From contig FWCC01000020.1 of NCBI GenBank assembly GCA_900169235.1, forward strand, positions 62,001-126,000: a stretch of 64,000 nucleotides of DNA, read 5' to 3'. The position numbers were made by a program, and so were the translations under genes. Below are positions 34,419-45,451 of this stretch, in pieces; within the stretch, counting starts at the first letter, position 1, and the number at the start of each line of letters is the position of its first letter. The notes beneath the pieces are model-generated. The model did not search any database and was not told where the DNA came from. It saw only the letters and a list, made by a program, of their open reading frames with translations. Origin of the DNA: Zarea fungicola. Lineage: Eukaryota; Ascomycota; Sordariomycetes; Hypocreales; Cordycipitaceae.

Positions 34419-35918
34419 ATGACCGCAGGCCCATCTAATGGCGAGCCGAGCGTCGGAGCCGACGTGCCTCGCCTCAAATCCTTTGCGACGGCCGATACGC
34501 TCGCGACTGGCTGCATCGCGTGGGTGAAGAAGGATGGCGAGCCGCGCCGCGCCGAGATCCTCAGTATCAAAGAAACCAAGAGCGGGAAACAATTCTACTG
34601 CAATTTTGATAACTTTAACAAGCGTCTCGACGAGTGGGTACCGCTCGCCCGCATTGACTTTTCGCAAGAGGTGGAGTGGCCGAACCCGGACAAGGACAAA
34701 CAAAAAGAGAATAGCAAGAAAAAGGTGCCATCTGGTGCTATTAAGAAGTCTGCTGTGGCTAAGAAGAATCAAAAGAGACCCGGGAAGCGAGAGGACTCGA
34801 TCAAATCGGAAGCCACCACGCCTCACCCATGGACCGAATTTGTCGACTCTCAGCGCCAATCTGCTTCAGTTGGCCCTGATGGTGACTCGCAAGCACCTGA
34901 TAGCGCTGGTCCGGGAACAACACCCGCGACTCCCGCGGGTGGTGATGACGTGGATGGTGATGATAAAGAAGATGAAAAGGAGGAATTTAGCCGTGAGGAG
35001 GAAATCGAGAAGCTACGCACATCCGGCTCCATGACGCAAAACCCGACCGAAGTCTCCCGTATTCGAAATATATCCAGAGTTCAGTTTGGCAGATTTGATC
35101 TCTTCCCTTGGTACTTCTCGCCCTATCCAGAGGCATTCGGCGCTGAAGACATCATCTTTATTTGCGAGTTTTGCCTAAGCTACTACGGTGACGAGTTCTC
35201 GTTCAACCGCCATCGTCGCAAGTGCACACTCCAGCACCCGCCGGGTAACGAGATATACAGAGATGAATATGTATCGTTCTTCGAGATTGATGGCCGCCGG
35301 CAACGGACGTGGTGCCGAAACCTGTGTCTCGTCTCCAAGATGTTTCTTGATCACAAGACGCTCTACTACGACGTCGATCCGTTTCTGTTTTATGTTATGG
35401 CAGCGCGTACCGACAAGGGATTCCCATTTGTTGGCTACTTTTCCAAGGAAAAAGAGAGTGCTGATGGCTACAACGTCGCATGTATCCTGACGCTGCCACA
35501 GTATCAAAGAAAGGGGTACGGCCGATTGCTGATACAGTTTTCGTATGAGCTGTCCAAGATCGAGGGGAAGCTCGGATCCCCCGAAAAGCCGCTCTCCGAC
35601 TTGGGGCTGCTAAGTTACCGCCAGTACTGGGCGGAAAACATTTTGGACCTGCTAGTAGGCGCCAGCGAGCGCGGTGAAAAAGTGACAATTGAAGCTATTT
35701 CGTCGGCGCTGGCGATGACGACGCAGGACGTGGAGCACACGCTGCAAGCGATGAAGATGCAGGTATACCATAAGAGTGATCACAAGATTGTGATTCCAGA
35801 AAAGTTGATTGAGCAACGGGAGAAGCGGCTATTGAAACCAAGGCGGACTTTGGATCCAGCCAAGGTTCAGTGGAAGCCACCCGTGTTCACAGCATCCAGC
35901 CGTACCTGGGGCTGGTAA
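34419..35918 (+). CDS. ESA1: MYST histone acetyltransferase Esa1 (NuA4 catalytic subunit)
   Basis: Acetylates histone H4/H2A tails in the NuA4 complex, essential in yeasts. 499 residues, intronless. N-terminal Tudor-knot/chromo barrel (about 28-88) ends with FDNFNKRLDEWVPL. A Lys-rich then acidic linker (about 90-205) precedes the MYST domain. That has the C2HC zinc finger FICEFCLSYYGDEFSFNRHR, the autoacetylated-Lys block KMFLDHKTLYYDVDPF, catalytic Cys in NVACILTLP, acetyl-CoA loop QYQRKGYGRLLIQFS and catalytic Glu in SPEKPLSDLG. All key residues are present. The linker is longer than in yeast Esa1 (445 residues) and probably disordered. Confidence 0.97.
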   Translation: MTAGPSNGEPSVGADVPRLKSFATADTLATGCIAWVKKDGEPRRAEILSIKETKSGKQFYCNFDNFNKRLDEWVPLARIDFSQEVEWPNPDKDKQKENSKKKVPSGAIKKSAVAKKNQKRPGKREDSIKSEATTPHPWTEFVDSQRQSASVGPDGDSQAPDSAGPGTTPATPAGGDDVDGDDKEDEKEEFSREEEIEKLRTSGSMTQNPTEVSRIRNISRVQFGRFDLFPWYFSPYPEAFGAEDIIFICEFCLSYYGDEFSFNRHRRKCTLQHPPGNEIYRDEYVSFFEIDGRRQRTWCRNLCLVSKMFLDHKTLYYDVDPFLFYVMAARTDKGFPFVGYFSKEKESADGYNVACILTLPQYQRKGYGRLLIQFSYELSKIEGKLGSPEKPLSDLGLLSYRQYWAENILDLLVGASERGEKVTIEAISSALAMTTQDVEHTLQAMKMQVYHKSDHKIVIPEKLIEQREKRLLKPRRTLDPAKVQWKPPVFTASSRTWGW

Positions 35919-36338
35919 TGATTTAATGCAGACAAAAGAACACGCATGGTTGAGGAGCGATGCCTTAGGCATATAATATAGACATATAATGATACCCTTT
36001 CTACCTTGCAGCACAGATGACTTGGGAAGTGCTGCGTCATATATTGCCTAGTGCAGACTGTTGCCCATTTTTTCGAAGACAATATGGTGAAGGCTATTTT
36101 AAAATATTTGCGGAAGTCTAACTTACCATATAAACGCCCCCCCAATCTCATGTATTAAAATTAATTCTATGTACAATGTACAATAACCACGATCATATGC
36201 ATCTCGTGCGTCAAACAGCCACTGATCGAACTGTAAAGCAGCGTTCGCACGATTGCCAGCCCACGCCGAAAATGACCTGCGTAGATTGGTAAATAAGCCT
36301 TTGCCAAGGCTGCCAATAAAATAATAATGATAGAAGTA
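35919..36338. other. Convergent 3' flanks, 420 bp
   Basis: AT-rich 3' UTR-like DNA between ESA1 and the aspartic-protease-like gene, with TATATA-type tracts near 35970-35990. No gene seen. Confidence 0.6.
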
Positions 36339-38389
36339 TCATAATGTCTGTGAGCCACTCCGGTCCGTCGCCTGCTCCTCCGGTTCTCTTGTAGGCTCAT
36401 GGATGCCAGTCCTCGGTTCATCGTGTTCGGCTGCTGACTCATCCTTTTCTGCCGCCTGCTCACTCGATTCTTCTGTCTGATCAATCATTTCCGTTGTCTG
36501 CTCACTGCTTCCCGCTGCCTGTTCAATTCCTTCTGTTGTCTGCTCACTCCTTTCTGTTATCTGTTCATGCATTTCTTCTGGACTCTGTTCATGATTTTCC
36601 GCCATCATCTCATGCATCTCCCCCGTCTGCTCATACATTTCTCTGGTTTGCCAATCCAGCTCCCCCATGTGCTCCTCCAACGGTGGCATATATGGGCTCC
36701 GCTCTGTATCTTTCCCATCTAGCTCCCTCGCCGGCTCCCCCCCGTCAAGTTCCGGAACATTGGTCCCTTCCATCTCATAGATTTCACTAGACAGAAGTTC
36801 CGAGAGGGGTGCAGGCGATGCCAGCTCGGAAAGACGGCTGCCTTCAGATACAGCTTCCGTCTTTACAACGGATACCGGAGAGCCAAGTGTGGAGGGGAAG
36901 GCGGATGCCAGCTCACTCACTGCTGGATCTGGACTCTTCGCCGCCTCGAGCTCCTCAGCCGCCTTGCGGCGGGGACGCACAACGAATCGCAATATCGCTA
37001 GCGCCACGGCAGCGATAACGACCAGGACACCGATTACGATGCCCGCGATGGCTCCGCCGCTAAGGCTTGGCGCTGCTGATGCGGTGCCTGGCGGTAGAAT
37101 GGTGACAATTTTCGCCTTGGCGTTGGGGTCCCATGTCTTGGGGTTTACAGAAAAGGTGCTGCGTTCGTAGTCGACGATTAGATAAGCTTCCTGGAGGAAC
37201 GTCCGTCCGAAAATGTACTGCGTATTGTTGGCCGCCTGCTTTAGTGGAAAATACCGGGTCGCCTGCTTGACAAAGGGCGGTGATGCCTGCAGATCAAACC
37301 CGGCGTACGGAAAGGTAAAGTTGATACCGGGTCCCCCGGAGATAGGCGTGGTGATGGTGAATGTGACGGACGGGTTCAAAGCGACCAGCTTGGTGTGCAG
37401 GGCATCGCTGACCGCGTAAATACCAGTGGTCGCATCCCATGTTAGACCAAACGCCTTTTCAAACGCCTGGCATACCGTCACCGGCAGGTAGATGTCGGCG
37501 ATGGACGAGTCTATGAGCATCGAGATCAACTCATTACCCAGAGTAGTTTCCGCTCCACCAGTGGCGTTTGTGGTGACGGACTGTAATCCAACAGTCAGAT
37601 CAACGGACTGGTCGCTGAAGAAATTGAACGTTTTGCTCGTGGCGGCAAATGTAGATGCATCATAACCACCTAGAATGAGGTTTCCGAGGGCCTTGTTTAG
37701 ACGGTACGGAGCACCCGCGGTGTAACCGTATGATAGACTCGGGATGAATGATTGGTTTTTCAGAAGCTGAAGAAAGCTGGCCTGGGGATCGTTTTGTGTG
37801 GTAAAGTTCGTCGGCCGTGGGTTCAAACCCAAAACACCGAAGTAGAAGTCAGTTCCATTTACGCTTGCAACTACTGAATTGTCGACCACGGGCCCGCCGC
37901 TGCCCAAGTATCCAAGTCCAACTATGAAGAAGCACACGTTAGAATCGGCAGATTTTTTGCAGGGGTACTTCGATTCCGTGAATAAAGAACGAAGAAGAGG
38001 CTGAAAGTGGACCAACCCGTATCATGGCCAAAGTCGCCGGCGTCTTGGTAGCCGAGCGCATTCTCAACACCGAGGATGTATTCGCCGATTGGTTTCCAAC
38101 TTGAGGATGCTGCCGAGTTGAACAAATCACCTCTGCTGTTTGGACAGTTTGTCACATTACTTTTGTCGCAGCCATGGTTAGAAACAACAATTGTCTGCGT
38201 GGATGCAGTGGCAGGCAGAAGGCGTACATTCTGCGCCGGCGAGCCGACCCGAAGCTCAAACGTCGACCACGACCCGTCGATGCCTTCGAAGAACTGGCTG
38301 GGTGACACGGCCACAGGCGAGGGAACCGCGGCTGAGGCTGTCGCTGCCAGAACCTGAGCCAATATCACGGCACCACACGCTTTTCGCAT
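36339..38389 (-). CDS. Membrane-anchored pepsin-fold protein, first catalytic Asp missing
   Basis: Exons 38017-38389 and 36339-37921 (95-bp intron, CTAAC-type branch) give 651 residues. Signal peptide (1-21), then an A1 pepsin-like fold: FELRVGSPAQNVRLLPATAS (where the first DTGS is expected), YLGSGG, YGYTAGAPYRLNKALGNLIL, SMLIDSSIADIYLP (second active-site region, Asp about 262), and IFGRTFLQEAYLIVDYE near the domain end. One TM helix (about 415-435: GIVIGVLVVIAAVALAIL) is followed by RPRRK and a ~210-residue acidic cytosolic tail with degenerate EQ(T/A)xE repeats at 36.4-36.65 kb. The first motif reads ATAS and the second DSS, so hydrolysis by the normal Asp dyad looks impossible. Likely a cell-surface binding or sensor-type protein (inference). 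Confidence 0.85.
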
Positions 38390-39900
38390 GATCTGTGATT
38401 TTGATACGTGGGTAGGAAAGTGCGCAGTGACATATCCTGAAGGGGTTGTGGTGAAAATCTAGGTGGGAGACAACCCCCTGTACACTCTAATCTTTGTTTC
38501 CGAGTCAATGAAGAAAATGGTTTAAAAAGAGGAATTGTTCCCATCTCCACCTCCCCTCATCGGTCAATTCTGTACAAAGTAGTCCGTAGGGGACGATGAG
38601 TAAACTTACTGCCGCTCCGGGCGGGCCAGTCACGGCGGGAATGAATAACAGAAAATATGAATGTGGTCCTTGCTTTGTTACGGGCGTACTTAATGAGAGT
38701 CATGGTAAAATCAAATACTGATTCCAGTCTGACTTGTGGCGTTGGGTAAGCACTTGGGCATCGGCAAAACGGCTGTCTTTGCGCCGCAGTAAAGCATGTG
38801 CTTCGTTTCGGAGATGAGTCCATTAAGCTGTATGTATTGTACTGCGACGTTGCGTGGTTTCTGCCTACAGTGGATTACTGGGATGACATAGCAGCTCCAA
38901 GTATACGCGGGTCAATTACAAAGAAAAAGGGCAAAAGGGCAAAGCAGACGACTCAGGTTCCGGAATTGTGGACTGGATGTAAGCAGCCTTGCGGAGCTTG
39001 TTGGTTGAAGTTGGTCTAGTCAAGTGGACATTACCGACAGAGACCCCAGCAGCACATCAAAACATTTTGCAGAAGAAGTGTAATTCTGCTATGAGGATGT
39101 GTGTATAAAATTGTGCTGGGTGTTATGGAGACTATCAAGGAAATTACTGCCCGTTGTATGCATGCCCCTGAAGCCAGATGAGTCTATTAGTAGAGGCACG
39201 TCCCGGTTCCGGCCCCTGTTGCTCGCCTATGTTGCATCTCACACGACCGTTTACAAAGACAAGCTGGGTTTAGTCCGCGATAGTATGTAAGCCTGTATTG
39301 CAGTGGGCCGAATAAGTGAGTGGGCAAGACAATAAAAATAACTCCCAAATAGGATGTATTATTTCCTATTCGCTTGAGCACGAGTCGGCCCACTGGTCAA
39401 CCTGCCATTTGAGCGCTCTGACTGGCTGGCCCTTGCTGCTTCCGACTGAGTTATGGGGTTGACAACAACGACGCCCCTTCGGAGGAGTGCAAGATGTGGG
39501 CATTGTGTGTTGGTGCAAGCTACCCAAAGTACGCCTCGTCTTGTTATCAGTGTTGACTGCCATGTGCCTATCACTAATACATATCTACCATACCGGCATA
39601 GTTCCAACAATTCTTGTTTAGCTTCGTATTGCTGGTATGGATGTGGAGTAGTAAATCTCCTTTTCTTAAATGTTCCACTACCTGGGCAAACCAATATCAC
39701 AGCACGAAATGTCCGACTCCACGTGGACCGGGCCGGTCTAAAGCGAAGCTGTACGTAAATGTCCGAGTAGCCGAGTAACCCCATATTATAAGACTCTTGA
39801 GTGTGAACCTTTTCGTAGATGCGTCGTTACTCAGGACCTTTGCCAGATCAAAGTCTACTGTGAATTGTTGGTAGTACCAGGTCTTCACAAGTGAAGCACC
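38390..39900. other. Intergenic, 1.5 kb, divergent promoters
   Basis: Between the pepsin-fold gene and the wall-protein gene, which point away from each other. Several 60-140 codon frames overlap but none has motifs or conserved splice structure. The longest (39359-39784, minus) does not read like protein. Confidence 0.55.
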
Positions 39901-42237
39901 ATGGTTCGTACTCGGGATGCATTCGGGCTACTCGCCGCCATTGGCTTTGTGAGTGCCAAACCTGGTAAGCCTACTTCTGTTAATTTCTTTTTTAAACAAG
40001 TACTGTTATACCTTCAGTTCTGACAACTCCTGTCCCCAGTGGTGGATGCCAACAACGCAACCGATGCTTCGGCTTCGCGCCAGCGTCTTAATGCCGGCGC
40101 ACTTCCTACACCAGCGACGCCATCATCTCCATCCGCATCTCCGTCAACGACGTCGACAAGCATCAACCCGTCCACGCTGTCAACGTTTAGCCAGACACAG
40201 GTGCCGACAACACTAACAGATTGTGGAACAACGTACATAAACAATGTGCTAGCGCAGTACCTGAGCTTGTCGACTGACCTCGCCTTGCAATGCCAGTGTT
40301 TTGCATCAGTGAATAGCTGGCTCTTTACCACAGCCCCCCCCACGCGGACGCTGACTACCGTCCGTGGTACAGCCGTCACAACGTTCACCACGACAGGCAC
40401 AGATGGAAAGCCTACTGTGGGCAGCTCTGCGGTCATTGAGACAGAAGTCTTTACAGCCGCTACAAACTTTATTGAGCATGGCACAGACCTGTGGATTGGG
40501 TCGGCTTCCTCGCCATGCTGTTACAGTTGCACCATTGCAGCGTCCACGGTGGAAGTCTTCTTCTTCCCTACCAGTAAGTTGCAGCACGGATCCCCGTGAA
40601 ATCTGGAGACTGACACGAGCTCTCTATAGCGACAGTGACCGATACCGCTTCGGCGGCTGTAACATCCTTTGTCTCCAATGGCGTCACGTTGTAAGTTTTT
40701 ACTGACGTAAAAAAAAAATCGCCGCTTGAACGCAACAACCGCTTACATCTTGTAGCGAATCCCCCTCGGTCTACATTGGATTCTCTTCTCTCTCGGCTTA
40801 TAACTATTGTGGCCAGCTCGGTAAAGCATTCGTGAACACCACCATGGCGTTTGATGCCACGGAGCTCTCTAGCATTACCTTTGCGACCTTGGCGGGCCAA
40901 CCGATCGTAGGAACGACAACAGGACCTAACGGCTCGCCTACAGTAACCACGTCGACTCCAATTGTCTTTTCGCCGGCTGGTTCAACTGCCATTAACTTTT
41001 CTGACCTAGAGAGAAACTGCTCGACGATTGCAGGGTACAGCTTTATTCCAGGTGAACCTTTCAACCAATTCAACAGTTCCCGTGAGTCTTTTCATACGAT
41101 TGAAAGTGCAAGAATACGGCTACGTTTTACTAATATCGAGTTCAGCCGATCCCTGCCATCCCACTATTGTTGTGCCAGATCGTGTGAAGAGTCTGGACCC
41201 TGCTTGGGTCGACTGCAGCGCTGATGGTATTGGAGGTTTCTATGACCCGCCCTCAGCTCTGCAGTCAGTGACTGCCGTTTCTACCCCATCCTCATCTCCT
41301 TCGGCATCTTCGACTTCTTCCGATTCTGCGTCTTCAACGCCGGCTCAGCCATCATCTACCCCTACGCCACCACCCCAGAGCACTTCAGCTTCTCCCCCGC
41401 CCCCTCCCCCGCCTTCATCTACACCTGCAGGAAATGGAGATGGCGGTGCTGGAAATGGTGGTACNNNNNNNNNNNNNNNNNNNNNNNNNNNNNNNNNNNN
41501 NNNNNNNNNNNNNNNNNNNNNNCGGCGGTGCTGGAAATGGTGGTATTGGAAATGGTGGTACTGGAAATGGTGATACTGGAAATGGTGGTGCTGGAAACGG
41601 CGGTGCTGGAAATGGTGGTGCTGGGAATGGGGACACTGGAAACGGTGGTGCTGGCAACACTGGCAATACTGGCAATACTGGCAACACTGGTGATGCTGGA
41701 AACACCGGTGATGCCGGTAATTCCGGTAACGCGGGCAACACGGGCAACGTTGGTAGCAATGACAACGCCAATACGAACAACGCTGGTTCGAGCAATCCTG
41801 GAAATTCTGGCAATGCTGGTGGCGCTGGTGGCGCTGGTGGCGCTGGTGGCGCTGGTGCCTCTAGCAGCTCGGTCAATCCAGGCAGCGCTGATGCCAACAG
41901 TGGTTTCAACGGCGACGCAGGCGCACCAGCTACTCAGTCGAGCGGTTCGCAAACCCGGTCAACGGGTAGCTCTGTTGGCGCGAGTAGTTCGTCAGTTGCG
42001 TCGGGCACCGGGTCTGTGACCAGCACGGCATCCACAACACCCACAACATCCACAGCCTCTGCATCCCAGAATCAGTCTTCCGTTCCCGTGGGTGGCGCTG
42101 GTGCTAGTGGCAGTGGAACAGTTACTGGCAGCGCAACGCCATCAACCGTTGGTAAATCAAGCGCTTCGCCCATCAAGGTGGGTGGTATGATTGCAAGGGC
42201 TGTTGGTTGCATGGGTGTCATCGCCATGCTGATGTAA
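39901..42237 (+). CDS. Secreted Ser/Thr- and Gly-repeat-rich cell-wall protein, probable GPI anchor
   Basis: Five exons: 39901-39964, 40040-40573, 40630-40690, 40756-41081 and 41146-42237, with GT-AG introns of 75, 56, 65 and 64 bp. Signal peptide MVRTRDAFGLLAAIGFVSA. The N-terminal domain has paired Cys blocks (DCGTTYINN, LQCQCF, CCYSC followed by STVEVFFFPT) and exon 4 adds NYCGQLG and NCSTIAGY. After DPCHPTIVV the chain becomes Ser/Pro-rich, then (G-N-G-G-x)n glycine repeats, then GGAGGAGGAG, then Ser/Thr-rich, ending in a hydrophobic tail (IARAVGCMGVIAMLM) that fits GPI attachment. The repeat is cut by 58 Ns (41465-41522), whose length throws the reading frame off by one. The call joins both sides on the assumption of one protein. 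Confidence 0.8.
41465..41522. other. Assembly gap (58 N) in a coding minisatellite
   Basis: Both flanks encode the same GGTGCTGGAAATGGT-type repeat. The glycine-repeat frame is phase 0 before and phase 1 after the gap, so the true missing length must be a multiple of 3; 58 is not. Confidence 0.95.
41523..41860 (+). repeat. Glycine-rich coding minisatellite
   Basis: 15-bp units GGTGCTGGAAATGGT/GGTACTGGAAATGGT repeated about eight times, then 9-bp GGCAATACT units, then GGTGGCGCT units at about 41818-41855. Units begin before the N gap (about 41434) and continue after it. Confidence 0.9.
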
Positions 42238-42894
42238 TGGAAAATGGATATGATTACGGGTAAATGGTAAATGTTAAAATGTAGAAATAGTTCTGCCAAG
42301 TATTTAATGTTTGAAATGAAGTGGACATAATTATATACGTCATTCTCTATCAATCCGTGACTTGTTTGAGCGTCTGGTATTGGCGGCTGTCGACGACATT
42401 GGTTGGTAGTTGTATAAATTGGTACCTAGGTATGCAAGGTGCCTTTTGGCGTACCTACCAGTACGTGCGTAGGTATTTAACTCGTACTAAGTGCCTGTAC
42501 CTTATCAGTACCGTGGCCAATAAATAATAGGTATATGGCCAGACAAGTAGAGGCGTTGGCTCTTGTCCCATGGCGCACTCAAAATGACGCGCTTTGGCGC
42601 TGTAACTAGCAGAATACAGGGGGCCCACCCCGCACTGGTACCTGGCCAGTCAGTGCCTTGGTTAGAGGTAGGAGCTGCCTGTATCCGTTGTGCTGCTGCC
42701 AAGTTCCAACTGGCAACGGCCGTAACCGCAAGCATACAACCTACAACAGTCAAGCAGCTTCCGGCCCGCCATACCTGCACCTCGCTTCATGGTTGGCACT
42801 GCGCCTCATTCAAATCAGCATCCTTGCCCTTGCAGTCAACTAACAACCAACAGCAACACATTCCACATTTGACAAAGTCACTGAAGCCTGCGCC
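42238..42894. other. Intergenic, 657 bp, GTAC/CCTAGG-rich
   Basis: Holds the GH125 promoter. A dense set of GTAC and TACCTAGGTA-like words spans about 42421-42515, including the palindrome TACCTAGGTA at 42423-42432. No gene seen. Confidence 0.55.
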
Positions 42895-44704
42895 ATGGTT
42901 GCGCGATGGGTCGCTGGCGCAGGCCTGCTCGCAGCTGTTGCCGTGGTCCACGTGGATGCCAGCAAGGCAAAGCAAGCTCCCCTCAACAAGGCCTGCCCCA
43001 ACTATGCCAACTACGCCACTTACATACAGTACGTTCCGACCTATCACGAGCTGTTGGACTAGAAAAGAATGCAAAAAATGCGCGGCCTCACGACACAAAA
43101 GAGGCAGGCGCACAGCTAATATGGCATCGCTGCAGTCATCCTCTGAGCGCAGGCAAGCTTAAGCTGCCATTTCAACGACCCCACCCCGAGTGCCGAACGT
43201 TTCATTCCGATGCTATTGAGGACGTTATTCAACAAGTTACTTCTCGCATCAAGGACCCGGATCTGGCTCGCCTATTTGAGAATGCCTTTCCCTCCACTAC
43301 CGATACGACAGTAAAGTTTCATAGCAAGGCAAAGGATCGTGCCTTTGTTAGCTTGACTGGCTCGCAACGGGCAGCAGATGAGGACGCTTGGAACGGACCA
43401 CAGTCTTTTGTCATCACTGGTGACATTATTGCAGAATGGCTGCGCGACTCGACGAACCAGCTGCGCCCCTACCAAGAGCTCGCCGCCAAGGACCCTGCCA
43501 TCTATGACCTGATCCTCGGCGCAATCAATACACAGGCCGAGTATGTCATCGAGGCACCGTACTGCAATGCTTTTCAGCCACCCCCCATCAGTGACCTGCC
43601 TGTCTCGGCTAATGGTCAGGACGATGTTGTCTCTCCGGCGTACGAGCCCAGCGCCGTCTTTGAGTGCAAGTACGAGCTCGACTCACTTGCTCATTTTCTC
43701 AAACTTGGCAACGACTTCTACGACCACGCAAAGTCGTCCGATTTTGTCACAAAGAGATGGCTCCTAGCCATTCAGTCTGTCTTATCCGTGCTCAAAGAGC
43801 AGTCACAACCTACGTTTGATAAAGACGGCGATTATATTAGGAACAGGTACACCTTTCAGCGTACAACCAGCTTGGGCACTGAAACGCTGAATTTGGCGGG
43901 CGTGGGAAACCCGCTCAACGCCGGTACTGGCCTTGTACGGTCTGCTTTCCGCCCAAGTGACGATGCCACTATTTTGGGCTTCTTTATCCCCGCCAACGCC
44001 ATGATGTCAGTTGAGCTGGGTCGCGCCGCGGCTATGCTCAAGTCAGTCGGCAAAAAGTCAGTCGCAGCTGAGCTAGAGGAATGGAGCAAGACGATACGCG
44101 AGGGCGTCATGGAGCACGGCATAGTTGAGCACAAACTATTTGGCAAAGTATTTGCATACGAGGTGGATGGATTTGGCTCCTCCATCATCATGGACGACGC
44201 CAACTACCCTTCCCTGCTTGCTTTGCCGCTCATGGGCTTTGTCGACGTCAAAGACCCCATCTATCAAAACACGCGCAAGATGCTGCTAAGCAAGAAGGGT
44301 AACCCGTACTACCTGACTGGTGCTCATTTCAATGGAATTGGAGGTGAGATTCGCCACCGGAAAACCTTTCGAGAACCGTACGCTCTAACTAACCCGATAC
44401 AGGCCCCCATATCGGCTTGAAGAATGCCTGGCCCATGAGCTTGCTTGTCCAAGCACAAACGTCTGATGATGACACGGAGATTATGGAATGCATCAACCTG
44501 GTCCTCAGCTCCTCCCTCAAAGGCCTTGTTCACGAGAGCGTCGATGTCAACTATGTTGCACAATATACTCGCAGTTGGTTCGCATGGGCCAACGGCGTCT
44601 TTGCTGTCACCATTCTTGACATTGCCAAGCGCAAGCCCCATCTAATCTTTGGCGCTGGCGCCGATCCGTACGACATCACCTCGCCTTCAGGCGGCACAGC
44701 TTGA
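42895..44704 (+). CDS. GH125 exo-alpha-1,6-mannosidase-like (Mug157 family), secreted
   Basis: Exons 42895-43028, 43136-44343 and 44403-44704 give 547 residues; introns are 107 and 59 bp. N-terminal signal peptide/anchor (VAGAGLLAAVAVVHVDA). DUF1237/GH125 hallmarks: HPECRTFHS near the start, GDIIAEWLRDSTNQLRPY (residues about 140-157, substrate-binding), YELDSLAHFL, then TGLVRSAFRPSDDAT, FGSSIIMDDANYPSLLALP and HFNGIGGPHIGLKNAWPM spanning the last splice. Bacterial GH125 enzymes cleave non-reducing-end alpha-1,6-mannose; fission yeast mug157 is the fungal namesake. Likely acts on mannan or N-glycans in the secretory path or outside the cell (family inference). The last splice lands exactly in a conserved Gly-Gly-Pro-His, which supports the model. 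Confidence 0.93.
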
Positions 44705-45129
44705 AGGAACCGAAACACAAATTACAAACACAAATTATGTCAAGCATTTATTAACCTTCAGTCTACTCATTATCACAATTCACAACGAAATGAAAAAGGC
44801 ACTCCTCAATATACGTCCATTCTAACGTGGTTGTCAATTTGTACCTAGAGGTGGTTCGCATTTGGCGCAGTGAAAATAGGCTCAAAAGAACCGTATTCTG
44901 CGCGTCAAGTTGCTAGACCGGTAATCACATAGAAAATACAGTACTTTTAAACCGCGTATGAGTTTAGTCTGATAAATGGCATACAGGGCTGATAAGTTGC
45001 CGATGACACTTTACATTGTGTTCCATCGCCTCCAAGGCGCCATGGTTCCTACAAGCTGGACCCAGTTCTCGACCCGGTTTCAATTTTCTCTCCAGATTAC
45101 TGCATTCCGCCATTTGGCATATTGGATTT
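44705..45129. other. Convergent 3' flanks, 425 bp
   Basis: 3' UTR-like DNA between the mannosidase and the small cysteine-rich gene. Nothing else seen. Confidence 0.6.
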
Positions 45130-45451
45130 CTATATCCGTAGAGGCCTTCCACGAGCGCAGTTTCCTTCACTTGGCTCACAGCTGAAACCTGGACCACACA
45201 TGCATGGCGCTTTGCAGAGAGTTCTACACTCACCAACGCCATTGTCGTCCACACAGCACCCGTTTTCAGGACATTTAACCTGTCTCTGTAAGGAAGCATG
45301 ACTTGGTTAGCTGGCTGCACATGCAAAAGGAAAATGGCGCTTATGTGACGAGAGGTCCCGAGCAGCGCGGCTGATGACTTGCATTGCCGGAGCCGCATGA
45401 GAAAGCAGCGACAAGGACGGCTGGAAGGAGAGAAACAATAAGAAAACGCAT
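45130..45451 (-). CDS. 85-residue secreted cysteine-rich protein (effector-like)
   Basis: Exons 45350-45451 and 45130-45285 around a 64-bp intron with a GCTAAC branch site and TTACAG acceptor. The donor GTCACA is weak but is the only one that keeps frame. Signal peptide MRFLIVSLLPAVLVAAFS. The mature chain is about 67 residues with 11 Cys, in the order C..C in exon 1, then VKCPENGCCVDD, ECRTLCKAPCMC, GFSCEPS and NCARG. CC plus CxC spacing suggests a disulfide knot. An in-frame upstream ATG (45541) would hide the signal peptide, so 45451 is preferred. A GTGAGT inside exon 2 could act as an alternative donor, but reading through gives the Cys pattern. No known family recognised; small size, signal and Cys content are typical of fungal effectors, adhesive or antimicrobial peptides. 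Confidence 0.72.

Noticed and set aside
41415..41952. Pro/Ala- and Ile/Ser-rich frames on the minus strand at the N gap
   Set aside because: Antisense readings of the glycine minisatellite; only the plus strand has signal peptide, splice sites and GPI tail.
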